64,000 nucleotides of DNA, taken from Paraburkholderia monticola (GTDB lineage Bacteria; Pseudomonadota; Gammaproteobacteria; Burkholderiales; Burkholderiaceae). The notes below the pieces were generated by a model. That model had not been told where the DNA came from. It saw nothing but the letters and a program-made list of their open reading frames with translations, and did not search any database. Location of the stretch: positions 744,001-808,000 of the forward strand of contig NZ_LRBG01000037.1 of the NCBI RefSeq assembly GCF_001580545.1. The letters are read 5' to 3'. A program made the position numbers and the translations under genes. How positions within the stretch are numbered: the stretch's first letter is position 1; each line of letters starts with the position of its first letter. Below, piece by piece: positions 7,995-16,339 of this stretch.

Positions 7995-9104
7995 ATGAAT
8001 CAGGCATGGAAGGCTAAAGCGGGGCAGTTTCTGCCGGGGGCGAATCTGACTGTGCTGCCGCATTGGGAGCGCGAGGCGGTGCCGAGCTACGATCGTGCCG
8101 AAGTCTCGGTGCCAGGGCGTCTTCACTTCGCTGTCTTCGATTTCATGCAGATGGCGCCTGGCTTCGGCGGCGGCGGACTCGGCGTGTCGACGAGCACGGT
8201 CGGACACCGGATCACCGTCACGAAGACGAAGGGCGGCGCGGGCGGCTGCGACGTGCCGAGCGGGCGGCACATGCTCGAGTTGTTCAAGCGGGCCGTCGGC
8301 TACGCTCGCGACGACATCCTCGTCGAGCGGGTGCGCAGCATCCAGCACCAGCACAGCGGTTTCGGCTCGAACGTCTCGTTCAATACCGCGACGCTCGCCG
8401 GCTTGAACGCCTTGTTCGGCTCACCGTTTTCGCCGCACGACATGTGGGAAATGATCACCCGCAACTACGTCGAGACCGCGAAGGATGACGAGCACGTGTA
8501 TTTCGGTCTCGAGACCGGCGTCGGCGAAGCGTGCCTGTTTTTCGGCGGGCTGGTCTGGGTCGACGAGAAGCACGGCAACGGCCGTTTCCTCGGCAACCTC
8601 AGTTCGGAAAACCTTTGGGTCACGACCGCGGTCGGCAACTACGACACGCTCTCGACCGAAACGCTGCGCGCCCATGGCGAAGGCGCGGACATGTCCGGCA
8701 CCACCGAGGCGGGCTTCGTGCCGACGCATTTTGTCGAGTGGCAAAAGCGCTACGGCGTTGCATGGCGCAACTTCATCGAAAAGAAATTGCGGCCCGCACT
8801 GCATCGCAACGACCTCTTCGCGTTTCTGAAGCACGGTTGGGAGCTCAACAGCATGAGCAACATGAAGGTGCTCGAGGGCATTTTCCGGACCGACGTGATG
8901 CGTGAGTTCGACGAAACGATGCAACGCGAGGGCGCGGTCTACGCGGGAATGAGCAGCGCGGGTCCGGGCTTCTACGCATTCTCCGACTGCGAGGAAAAGG
9001 CGAAGCACCTCGCGGCGGTGATGATGCATCAGTTCAGTGAGTTCATGAGCGAGATGACGGTGGCCCGGGCGGGCCAGAAGATGTCGATCGACGTCGCCGT
9101 CTAG
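7995..9104 (+). CDS. GHMP-family protein resembling beta-ribofuranosylaminobenzene 5'-phosphate synthase
   Basis: The 369-residue protein has the RFAP-synthase-like order of motifs: PGRLHF at 40-45, a glycine-rich loop GGGGLG at 58-63, and QHSGFGSN at 119-126, matching the HxGxGS phosphate-binding loop of this GHMP branch. In methanopterin synthesis RFAP synthase couples p-aminobenzoate and PRPP with loss of CO2, forming an aryl C-riboside. A related C-ribosylation of an aromatic acid is the best guess, but the substrate cannot be read from sequence. The 61-bp gap to the radical SAM fusion gene and shared strand indicate one operon. There are no other methanopterin genes nearby, so a C1-metabolism role is unlikely. 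Confidence 0.72.
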   Translation: MNQAWKAKAGQFLPGANLTVLPHWEREAVPSYDRAEVSVPGRLHFAVFDFMQMAPGFGGGGLGVSTSTVGHRITVTKTKGGAGGCDVPSGRHMLELFKRAVGYARDDILVERVRSIQHQHSGFGSNVSFNTATLAGLNALFGSPFSPHDMWEMITRNYVETAKDDEHVYFGLETGVGEACLFFGGLVWVDEKHGNGRFLGNLSSENLWVTTAVGNYDTLSTETLRAHGEGADMSGTTEAGFVPTHFVEWQKRYGVAWRNFIEKKLRPALHRNDLFAFLKHGWELNSMSNMKVLEGIFRTDVMREFDETMQREGAVYAGMSSAGPGFYAFSDCEEKAKHLAAVMMHQFSEFMSEMTVARAGQKMSIDVAV

Positions 9105-9165
9105 CCGCGCGCTTCCGCCAACCTCTGCGAACCCTCGCGAACCCTTGCACTGGAACCGACCGAAC

Positions 9166-12129
9166 ATGGCCAAGCGCGTCACCTTCGTCAACACGAACCA
9201 GATCAAGCCGGCGATTGCGCCGATTGCATTCGACTACCTGTCGGCGCCGATGGAACGAGCGGGGTTCGAGCTCGATCTGCTCGACCTGTGCTTTTCCGAC
9301 GACTGCGAGGCGGCCATCGCCGCGCACTGTCGCACGGCCGCGCCCGCGTACTGGGGGGTGACGCTGCGCAATACCGACGACGTCTACTTTTCCAGCGGCT
9401 ACAGCTTCCTCGACAGAATCCGCGACATCGTCGCGATGCTCCGGCGTGTGCGCGCGGTCCCGGTCGTGATGGGCGGCGCGGGCTACTCGGTGATGCCGGA
9501 AAAGCTGCTCGCCTACCTCGACGCCGATTTCGGCATCGTCCGGGAAGGCGAGTTCAGCTTTCCCGAACTGCTGACCTGCCTCGAAGAGGGCCGCAGTTTC
9601 ACGCACATACCCGGCCTGGTCTACCGCGATGCGGCCGGCGTGCACGCTACGCCGCTCGCCCCGAACACGTGCGGCCCATTGGCGAAGATCGGGCCTCACA
9701 AACGCGAGCTGGTCGACAACCCGCACTATTTCGCCAAAGGCGGCCAGATCGGCATTGAAACGAAGCGCGGCTGCAATCGCTCCTGTATCTATTGCGTCGA
9801 GCCGCTGATCAAAGGGCGCACGGTGCGCATGCGCGAACCCGATGATGTCGTCGCCGAGATGGCATCGCTGGTCGAGCAAGGGGTCAATGTCTTTCACATC
9901 AACGACTCGGAATTCAATCTGAGCGTCGCGCATCCGCTGGCGCTGTGCGCGGCGATCGTCCGGCACGGGCTCGCCGGCAAAATCCAGTGGTATGCGTACG
10001 GTATGCCGAAACCGTTCCCCGATGAGCTGGCGGCCGCGATGAAAGCGGCCGGTTGTGTCGGCATGAACTTCGGTGTCGACAGCGCCAGCGAAACGATGCT
10101 GAAGATCCTGCGCCGCACCTTCAGCGCCGCCGACATCGAACATGCGGTCAAGACGGCGAAGCGCCACGGCCTCGAACACATCATCGAGCTGCTGTTCGGC
10201 GCGCCCGGCGAGACGCGGGAAACCGCGCGCGAGACGATCGAGTTCATCAAGCGGGTCGATCCGGAGCGCGTTTCGGTGACGGTCGGGCTGAGGATTTTTC
10301 CGGGAACCGAACTCGAGCAGATGATCCGCGAAGAAGGCCTGAACGTCGCGAATCCGAATCTTCATGGCCAGATCGAAGGCAACGACGATCTGCTGCACCC
10401 GGTGTTCTATCTGCCGACCGCACTGGGCCCCGAGCCGCAGAAATTCATTGCCGATCTGATCGGCAATGACCGGCGCTTCTTCGGGACCAATACGAGTCTG
10501 TTCAACTACAACGCGAATGACGCGCTGGTCGAAGCGATCGCGCAAGGTGAGCGGGGTGCGTACTGGTCGATTCTGAACCGGATCGAGAAACGCTTCGAAG
10601 CGGCCCACCACAACGGACACGGCGGGCACTGCGCGTCCGCGCATGGCGGCGAGCCGGAATGGGCGCCGATCGCCCGCGTACTTTCAACGCAGGAGGAGTC
10701 CATGCTTTCAGATGACAGCCCGCCCGAGCCGTACCGGATCAAGATGGTCGAGCCGATCAGACTGATCGACCGCGAGCAAAGGCAGGCGCGACTTGCCGCT
10801 GCCGGGTACAACGTGTTTCGCCTCGAAGCGGACGACGTCTACATCGATCTGATGACGGACAGCGGCACCTCGGCGATGAGCGCGAACCAGTGGGCGGGCA
10901 TCATGACCGGCGATGAGTCGTATGCCGGCTCCCGCAGCTTTACGAAGCTGACGCAGTCCGTGCGCGACATGCTCGGCTTCGAGTATGTATTGCCGACCCA
11001 CCAGGGCCGGCCGGCCGAACACTTCCTGTTTCGGACCCTCGTGCGGCCAGGGCAGGTGGTGCCGTTCAACGCGCCGTTCGATTCGACCGAGGCGCACGTC
11101 TCGATTGCCGGCGGCACGGCGATACCGTGCGTCGGCGATATCGGCTACCAACCCGCTGTCGAGCACCCGTTCAAGGGCGACGTGGATGTGCAGAAGCTGC
11201 GCAACGTGATCGAGAGCGAAGGGCGCGACAACGTTCCGCTGATCATGGTCTCGCTGACGAACAACGCGGGCGGCGGGCAGCCGGTATCGATGGCGAACCT
11301 GCGCGCGGTCAGGGCGTTGGCCGATGAGTTTGCGATTCCTGTCTACTTCGATGCGGCGCGCTGCGCGGAGAATGCCTACTTCATCCAGCAGCGCGAAAGC
11401 GGCTATGCGAGCCGGTCCGTGGCGGACATTCTCAAGGAGCAGTTTTCCTACGCAGAGGGCTGCACGTTCAGCTGCAAGAAGGATGCGCTGGTCAACATCG
11501 GCGGCTTGCTCGCGACACGGTCGCGCACGCTCTATGAGCAGGTCGTGCCGCTTCTCGTGCTGCACGAAGGCTTCGTCACCTACGGGGGAATGGCGGGCCG
11601 CGATCTCGAGGCGCTCTCTATCGGTCTGCGCGAGATGGTCGACGACGACTACCTTCAGCACCGTGTGCGGCAGGTCGAACGGCTCGGAGACCGACTGCTT
11701 GCCGGGGGCGTTCCGATTCTGAGGCCTACCGGCGGACACGCGGTCTATGTCGATGCGGCTGCCTTCCTGCCGCATCTGCCGCGCTCGGAGTTTCCGGCCG
11801 AGGCGCTGGCCGCCGAGCTTTATTTGGAGGGCGGGGTACGCGCAGTCGGTCTTGGCTCATTGGCGTTCCTGAAAGAAGATCCGTCGACGGGCACGGCCAG
11901 CCCGCCGAGGCTGGAACTGCTGCGGCTGGCCATTCCTCGCCGCGTCTACACCGATAGCCACCTCGGGGCGGTTGCGGCTGCATTGATCCGGGTCTACCAC
12001 CGACGCGCCGCGATCCCGGGCATGCGCATCGTCTCGGCACCGCCGATGCTCAAGCATTTCACCGCGGTCTTGGCGCCGATCGAGGTGCGTGACGAGGTGC
12101 TCGCGGAGTCCGGCGAAGTGATGGTCTGA
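9166..12129 (+). CDS. Radical SAM protein fused to a tryptophanase/tyrosine phenol-lyase domain
   Basis: The protein is 987 residues. Residues 1-185 resemble the B12-binding-like N-terminal fold of class B radical SAM enzymes (GGAGY at 103-107, REGE at 126-129), but the cobalamin-ligating DxHxxG motif is absent. The cluster cysteines are C203, C207 and C210 (GCNRSCIYC), inside a radical SAM barrel to about residue 400. Residues 513-987 are a full-length PLP beta-eliminating lyase: PTHQGR, a substrate-loop FDSTEAH, the Lys771-Lys772 pair (SCKKDALVNIGG), EGFVTYGGMAGRDLEA and IPRRVYT. Where tyrosine phenol-lyase has an active-site Arg (MERG), this protein has VGLGSL, closer to tryptophanase, so indole or another non-phenolic aryl is more likely released than phenol. 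The flanking residues differ from the usual MSGKK/MSAKK. A TTG at 9145 could add seven residues. Confidence 0.85.
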   Translation: MAKRVTFVNTNQIKPAIAPIAFDYLSAPMERAGFELDLLDLCFSDDCEAAIAAHCRTAAPAYWGVTLRNTDDVYFSSGYSFLDRIRDIVAMLRRVRAVPVVMGGAGYSVMPEKLLAYLDADFGIVREGEFSFPELLTCLEEGRSFTHIPGLVYRDAAGVHATPLAPNTCGPLAKIGPHKRELVDNPHYFAKGGQIGIETKRGCNRSCIYCVEPLIKGRTVRMREPDDVVAEMASLVEQGVNVFHINDSEFNLSVAHPLALCAAIVRHGLAGKIQWYAYGMPKPFPDELAAAMKAAGCVGMNFGVDSASETMLKILRRTFSAADIEHAVKTAKRHGLEHIIELLFGAPGETRETARETIEFIKRVDPERVSVTVGLRIFPGTELEQMIREEGLNVANPNLHGQIEGNDDLLHPVFYLPTALGPEPQKFIADLIGNDRRFFGTNTSLFNYNANDALVEAIAQGERGAYWSILNRIEKRFEAAHHNGHGGHCASAHGGEPEWAPIARVLSTQEESMLSDDSPPEPYRIKMVEPIRLIDREQRQARLAAAGYNVFRLEADDVYIDLMTDSGTSAMSANQWAGIMTGDESYAGSRSFTKLTQSVRDMLGFEYVLPTHQGRPAEHFLFRTLVRPGQVVPFNAPFDSTEAHVSIAGGTAIPCVGDIGYQPAVEHPFKGDVDVQKLRNVIESEGRDNVPLIMVSLTNNAGGGQPVSMANLRAVRALADEFAIPVYFDAARCAENAYFIQQRESGYASRSVADILKEQFSYAEGCTFSCKKDALVNIGGLLATRSRTLYEQVVPLLVLHEGFVTYGGMAGRDLEALSIGLREMVDDDYLQHRVRQVERLGDRLLAGGVPILRPTGGHAVYVDAAAFLPHLPRSEFPAEALAAELYLEGGVRAVGLGSLAFLKEDPSTGTASPPRLELLRLAIPRRVYTDSHLGAVAAALIRVYHRRAAIPGMRIVSAPPMLKHFTAVLAPIEVRDEVLAESGEVMV
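10691..10704 (+). promoter_or_regulatory. Internal ribosome binding site and in-frame ATG
   Basis: AGGAGGAG followed by ATG at 10702 lies inside the fusion gene exactly where the lyase domain begins (Met513). Translation from here would give a 475-residue free lyase, the normal size for tryptophanase. No stop codon separates the two parts. The site may be a relic of two ancestral genes or may still drive a second product. Confidence 0.6.
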
Positions 12130-12138
12130 GGTGATCTC

Positions 12139-12864
12139 ATGTCGAATAGTGGCTTCGAAGCGCTCGAACTCAAACCGCACGGCTATCCGGGCGTCCTCGT
12201 CACGTTGTGCGGTGTGGATGGAGCGGGTAAGTCGTCACTGATGGAGAGGCTCGAGAGCGCGTGTACACGCGCGGGGCTGAACTGCGTGACGACGTTCACA
12301 CCGACTCGACGGATCCGCGGCGATGCGGTGTTTCGGGAGCTGGTCGACGGCCATTGGCATACGCAGAGTGGCGGTTGCGGGACCGACGGTGGCCGACGCC
12401 GCATCGACATGCTGGGCATTCTGCTGTCCATCATGGGAGACCTCGTCCAGCACATGACCGATACGATCATCCCGGCACTGGAACGCGGCGACGTCGTGTT
12501 TTGCGACCGCTACGTGTTCACGTCTCAGGCGGAAATCGGTACGCGCTCCGATCCCGCCGAGACTGCAGCCGTGCTCCACAGCATCGCAGGCCATCTGCTG
12601 CGTCCCGACGTTGCCTTTGGCCTGAACGTTTCCGGCGCGACCTCACACCGCCGCGTGCGGTCGAGGAACGACGAGAACGACCAGCCGCCGCCGATGAGCT
12701 TTCTGATGCGTCAGGTGGCGGCCTATCGAGCCGTGTTCGAGGTGAACGGCATTGTCGCGCTGGATGGGGAGCAGAGTATCGACGAGACGTTCCGCGCGGC
12801 ACTCAGTCATATCGTGGCGATCGAACGGGTTGCTGAGGCTCGCGTTAGTCAAGCATTGGTTTGA
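12139..12864 (+). CDS. Thymidylate-kinase-like nucleotide kinase
   Basis: The 241-residue P-loop kinase has GVDGAGKSS at 25-33 and an FCDRYVFTSQ motif near 116-125, matching the DRY motif of thymidylate kinases. The lid region is divergent and the C-terminus is extended, so it is unlikely to be the housekeeping tmk. It begins 9 bp after the fusion gene stop with a GAGGTGA site overlapping that stop, so it is translationally linked to the cluster. A role phosphorylating a ribosylated or nucleoside-like intermediate would fit the neighbouring RFAP-synthase-like gene; this is inference. Confidence 0.75.
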   Translation: MSNSGFEALELKPHGYPGVLVTLCGVDGAGKSSLMERLESACTRAGLNCVTTFTPTRRIRGDAVFRELVDGHWHTQSGGCGTDGGRRRIDMLGILLSIMGDLVQHMTDTIIPALERGDVVFCDRYVFTSQAEIGTRSDPAETAAVLHSIAGHLLRPDVAFGLNVSGATSHRRVRSRNDENDQPPPMSFLMRQVAAYRAVFEVNGIVALDGEQSIDETFRAALSHIVAIERVAEARVSQALV

Positions 12865-12911
12865 ACGACCGCACGGAAGCGGTGGATGGTTGGCGGCGGC
12901 CATTCAGCGAA

Positions 12912-13385
12912 CTAGGCCGCAAGCGGAACGGCGCCCGAACATTTGAGTTCGTCGAGACAAACGCTGGACTTGACGCCGCTCACGCCCGGAATGCGCATCA
13001 GCGTATCGAGCAGAAACTCCGACAACGCTTTCAGGTCGTGCGCCACGACCTTGAGCATGTAATCGATATCACCCGTGACGACGAAGCATTCCTGAACCTC
13101 GGTGAGTTCCGCGATCATCCGCTTGAACTTCGACAGATCACGGACATGGCCTCGCTCCATCGTCACCTGGATGAAGGCCACGACGCCAAAGCCGAGCATC
13201 TGCGCGTCAAGCCGCGTCTCGTAGCACTTGATCACGCCCATTTCCTCGAGCCGCCGATGACGCCGCAGCGTCTGCGCAGGCGACAGCTTGATCGCTTCCG
13301 CCAGTTCGAGATTGGAGATGCGCCCCTGGGACTGAAGAACGTCCAGCAAACGCATGTCGATACGGTCGAAGTCGATTGTCTGCAC
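12912..13385 (-). CDS. Lrp/AsnC-family transcriptional regulator
   Basis: The 157-residue protein has the family layout: IDFDRIDMRLLDVLQSQG start, an AsnC-type helix-turn-helix (residues about 20-60, LAEAIKLSPAQTLRRHRRLE), and a RAM ligand-binding domain (about 70-150). It is transcribed divergently from hppD across a 283-bp region, the usual arrangement for a local activator of tyrosine or phenylalanine degradation. The start is taken as GTG at 13385 because GGGGAAAG lies directly upstream and the protein then begins with the conserved QTIDFDRID; a TTG at 13409 is an alternative. The effector is probably an aromatic amino acid, inferred from context. Confidence 0.9.
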   Translation of the reverse strand: MQTIDFDRIDMRLLDVLQSQGRISNLELAEAIKLSPAQTLRRHRRLEEMGVIKCYETRLDAQMLGFGVVAFIQVTMERGHVRDLSKFKRMIAELTEVQECFVVTGDIDYMLKVVAHDLKALSEFLLDTLMRIPGVSGVKSSVCLDELKCSGAVPLAA

Positions 13386-13668
13386 TTTTCTTTCCCCAGT
13401 CACAAGCAAAAGGAAATTTTAATGCACAAATAAGGGTTTGTCTGCGCTGTCTAGGAAATCCAATTGCGTCGATAAAAAATTAAACTGATTCCAGATTTCG
13501 CTGCGACGAGAGCGCATGCAATAGGAGCGTGGCCAGACGCGCGAGCGGACCGACCACCTTGCCTGCAAGGCGAATGGAGAAATTTTCTTTCATTTTCCCG
13601 ACTCCCGGTACCGCTCGGTGCCGGTGGCTCGCCACCAATCATTCATCATCCGCTGAACCTGAGAGATC

Positions 13669-14742
13669 ATGGCCGACCTGTTTGACAACCCGATGCAACT
13701 GATGGGCTTCGAATTCGTTGAATTTGCCTCGCCCATCCCCAATGTGCTGGAACCGCTGTTCGAGCAGATGGGCTTCACTCTGGTGGCTCGCCACCGTTCG
13801 AAAGACGTATTGCTTTATCGCCAGGGCGAGATCAACTTCATCGTCAATCGCGAGCCCAATAGTCAGGCCGCGTACTTCGCCGCCGAGCACGGCCCGAGCG
13901 CGTGCGGCATGGCGTTTCGCGTGAAGGATTCGCACAAGGCCTATGCGCGCGCTTTGTCGCTGGGCGCTCAGCCGATCGAAATCGCAACCGGTCCGATGGA
14001 GTTGCGCTTGCCCGCCATCAAAGGCATTGGCGGCGCGCCGCTTTATCTGATCGACCGCTTCGAAGACGGCAAGTCGATCTACGACATCGATTTCGAGTTC
14101 GTCGAAGGCGTCGAGCGCCGACCGGCCGGTCATGGCCTGCGCCTCGTCGACCACCTGACGCACAATGTCTATCGCGGCCGCATGACGTATTGGGCCAATT
14201 TCTACGAGACGCTGTTCAACTTCCGCGAGCTGCGCTACTTCGATATCGAGGGTGAATACACGGGTCTGACGTCGAAGGCGATGACGGCGCCGGACGGCAA
14301 GATCCGTATTCCATTGAACGAGGAGTCGGGCAAGGGTAGCGGCCAGATCGAGGAATTCCTGATGGCCTTCAATGGCGAGGGCATTCAACACATCGCGTTC
14401 CTCACCGATGATCTGCTCGCCGTCATCGACAACCTGCAGATGGCAGGCGTGCCGCTGATGACGGGACCGAACAGCTACTACTACGATGCGCTCGAGACCC
14501 GCCTGCCGGGCCACGGTCAACCGGTTGGCGAACTGCAATCGCGCGGCATCCTGCTCGACGGAACGACGGCAGACGGTTCGCCGCGCCTGTTGCTGCAGAT
14601 CTTTTCCAAGCCGCTGCTTGGGCCGGTGTTCTTCGAATTCATCCAGCGCAAGGGCGACGAAGGCTTCGGCGAAGGCAATTTCAAGGCACTGTTCGAGTCG
14701 CTCGAACGCGATCAGATCGAGCGGGGCACGCTGAAAGTCTGA
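13669..14742 (+). CDS. hppD: 4-hydroxyphenylpyruvate dioxygenase
   Basis: The 357-residue enzyme converts 4-hydroxyphenylpyruvate to homogentisate with Fe(II) and O2 in tyrosine catabolism. Both vicinal-oxygen-chelate halves are present. The three iron ligands are visible as His162 (DHLTHNV), His241 (GIQHIAF) and Glu323 (FFEFIQRKGD), and the C-terminal GFGEGNFKALFESLE block is typical. It is followed by the permease and aminotransferase genes, so import, transamination and ring oxidation of tyrosine/phenylalanine are encoded together. Genes for homogentisate breakdown (hmgA, fahA) are not in the window. Confidence 0.96.
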   Translation: MADLFDNPMQLMGFEFVEFASPIPNVLEPLFEQMGFTLVARHRSKDVLLYRQGEINFIVNREPNSQAAYFAAEHGPSACGMAFRVKDSHKAYARALSLGAQPIEIATGPMELRLPAIKGIGGAPLYLIDRFEDGKSIYDIDFEFVEGVERRPAGHGLRLVDHLTHNVYRGRMTYWANFYETLFNFRELRYFDIEGEYTGLTSKAMTAPDGKIRIPLNEESGKGSGQIEEFLMAFNGEGIQHIAFLTDDLLAVIDNLQMAGVPLMTGPNSYYYDALETRLPGHGQPVGELQSRGILLDGTTADGSPRLLLQIFSKPLLGPVFFEFIQRKGDEGFGEGNFKALFESLERDQIERGTLKV

Positions 14743-14913
14743 CGCGCGCGCAACCGGCTCATCGCCACTTCGACAAAACAGATACCAGCAAGACACGGCA
14801 CCGGCGCCACAAGCGTCGGCCGTGACGCCTCGGCATGTCGCCTGCCTGACCAGAGCGGACGAGAAGCGAGGCGTGGCGTGCGGAATCCATCGCAGGACAC
14901 AGGAGACAACATC

Positions 14914-16296
14914 GTGGCACACCAGCAAGAGGGCTCGCTACACCGCGGCCTGAAGAATCGTCACATCCAGCTGATCGCGCTAGGAGGCGCAATCGGCACA
15001 GGACTCTTTCTCGGCATCGCGCAGACCATCAAGACGGCCGGGCCGTCGGTGCTGCTCGGATACGCGATCGCGGGCGTCGTCGCCTTCTTCATCATGCGGC
15101 AACTCGGCGAAATGGTCGTCGACGAGCCCGTCGCCGGTTCCTTCAGCTACTTCGCCGGCAAATACTGCGGCCAATTCTCAGGCTTCGTGTCGGGCTGGAA
15201 CTATTGGGTGCTGTACATTCTCGTGTCGATGGCGGAACTGTCGGCCGTCGGTATCTACATGCAGTACTGGTGGCCCGGTCTGCCAACGTGGGTTTCCGCG
15301 CTCGTGTGCTTCGGCGTCGTCAACGCGATCAACCTCACCAGCGTGAAGTCGTTCGGCGAGCTCGAGTTCTGGTTCTCGATCGTCAAGGTCGCGGCAATCG
15401 TCGGCATGATCGGCTTCGGCGGCTATCTGCTGATCTCGGGCCATGCAGGCCCTGACGCGAGCGTGGCCAACCTCTGGCGTCATGGCGGCTTCTTCCCGAA
15501 TGGCGTGTCGGGTCTCGTGATGTCGATGGCCGTCATCATGTTCTCGTTCGGTGGACTGGAACTCGTCGGCATTACGGCCGCTGAAGCGGACGATCCTTCG
15601 CACACGATCCCGCGCGCCACCAACCAGGTGATCTACCGGATTCTGATTTTCTACGTCGGCGCACTCGGCGTGCTGCTGTCGCTGTATCCGTGGGAAAAAG
15701 TCGTCACCGGTGGCAGTCCGTTCGTGCTGATCTTTCACGCGATGAATAGCAACTTCGTCGCCAACGTGCTCAATGCGGTGGTGCTCACCGCCGCGCTGTC
15801 GGTGTACAACAGCGGGGTCTACTGCAACAGTCGCATGCTTTACGGCCTCGCCGGCCAGGGCAATGCGCCGCGCGCGCTGCTCAAGGTCAACTCCCGCGGG
15901 ATTCCGCTCGTCGCCCTCGGTGTGTCCGCACTGGCGACGGCCGCCTGCGTGGTGATCAACTACCTGATGCCGGGCAAGGCGTTCGAACTGCTGATGGGGC
16001 TGGTCGTTTCGGCGCTCATCATCAACTGGGCGATGATCAGCATCATTCATTTGCGCTTCCGGGTTGCGAAGGCGCGAGCCGGCGAGACGACCCTGTTCCG
16101 CAGCCTGGGTTATCCGCTGACCAACTACCTGTGTCTGGTGTTCCTCGGTGGCATTCTGGTCGTGATGTGGCTGATCCCGGATCTGCGCATGTCGGTCTAT
16201 CTGATCCCCGTCTGGCTGGCCGTGCTGGGCGTCGGCTATCGCCTGCGCAATCGGCGCGCGGGCGCCTCGGTACCGGCTGGCGTGCCGACGCGCTAG
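14914..16296 (+). CDS. aroP: Aromatic amino acid permease (AroP/PheP type)
   Basis: This 460-residue APC-superfamily transporter has about 12 membrane segments. The N-terminal LHRGLKNRHIQLIALGGAIG block is the amino acid permease signature, and the GGLELVGITAAEADDP segment is typical of AroP, PheP and related uptake systems. Proton-coupled uptake of Phe, Tyr or Trp is the expected role and fits its place between hppD and the aminotransferase. Start chosen as GTG at 14914, preceded by CAGGAGAC; an upstream in-frame GTG at 14878 lacks such a site. Exact substrate preference is not readable. Confidence 0.88.
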   Translation: MAHQQEGSLHRGLKNRHIQLIALGGAIGTGLFLGIAQTIKTAGPSVLLGYAIAGVVAFFIMRQLGEMVVDEPVAGSFSYFAGKYCGQFSGFVSGWNYWVLYILVSMAELSAVGIYMQYWWPGLPTWVSALVCFGVVNAINLTSVKSFGELEFWFSIVKVAAIVGMIGFGGYLLISGHAGPDASVANLWRHGGFFPNGVSGLVMSMAVIMFSFGGLELVGITAAEADDPSHTIPRATNQVIYRILIFYVGALGVLLSLYPWEKVVTGGSPFVLIFHAMNSNFVANVLNAVVLTAALSVYNSGVYCNSRMLYGLAGQGNAPRALLKVNSRGIPLVALGVSALATAACVVINYLMPGKAFELLMGLVVSALIINWAMISIIHLRFRVAKARAGETTLFRSLGYPLTNYLCLVFLGGILVVMWLIPDLRMSVYLIPVWLAVLGVGYRLRNRRAGASVPAGVPTR

Positions 16297-16339
16297 GCAC
16301 CCCGCTTTTGCAATCTTTTGGCCTAATCCAGGAACTAGC

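Noticed and set aside
9043..10644. A 533-codon leftward open frame opposite the radical SAM domain
   Set aside because: It is the antisense shadow of a high-GC gene: composition rich in Arg, Asp and His, no family motif, while the forward frame has the CxxxCxxC cluster.
11446..12129. Calling the lyase half tyrosine phenol-lyase
   Set aside because: Overall similarity is to both TPL and tryptophanase, but the segment with the phenol-binding Arg is VGLGSL, tryptophanase-like. I keep the call at family level.
13639..14928. A 429-codon leftward open frame opposite hppD
   Set aside because: Antisense shadow; the forward strand encodes a complete HppD with all three iron ligands.
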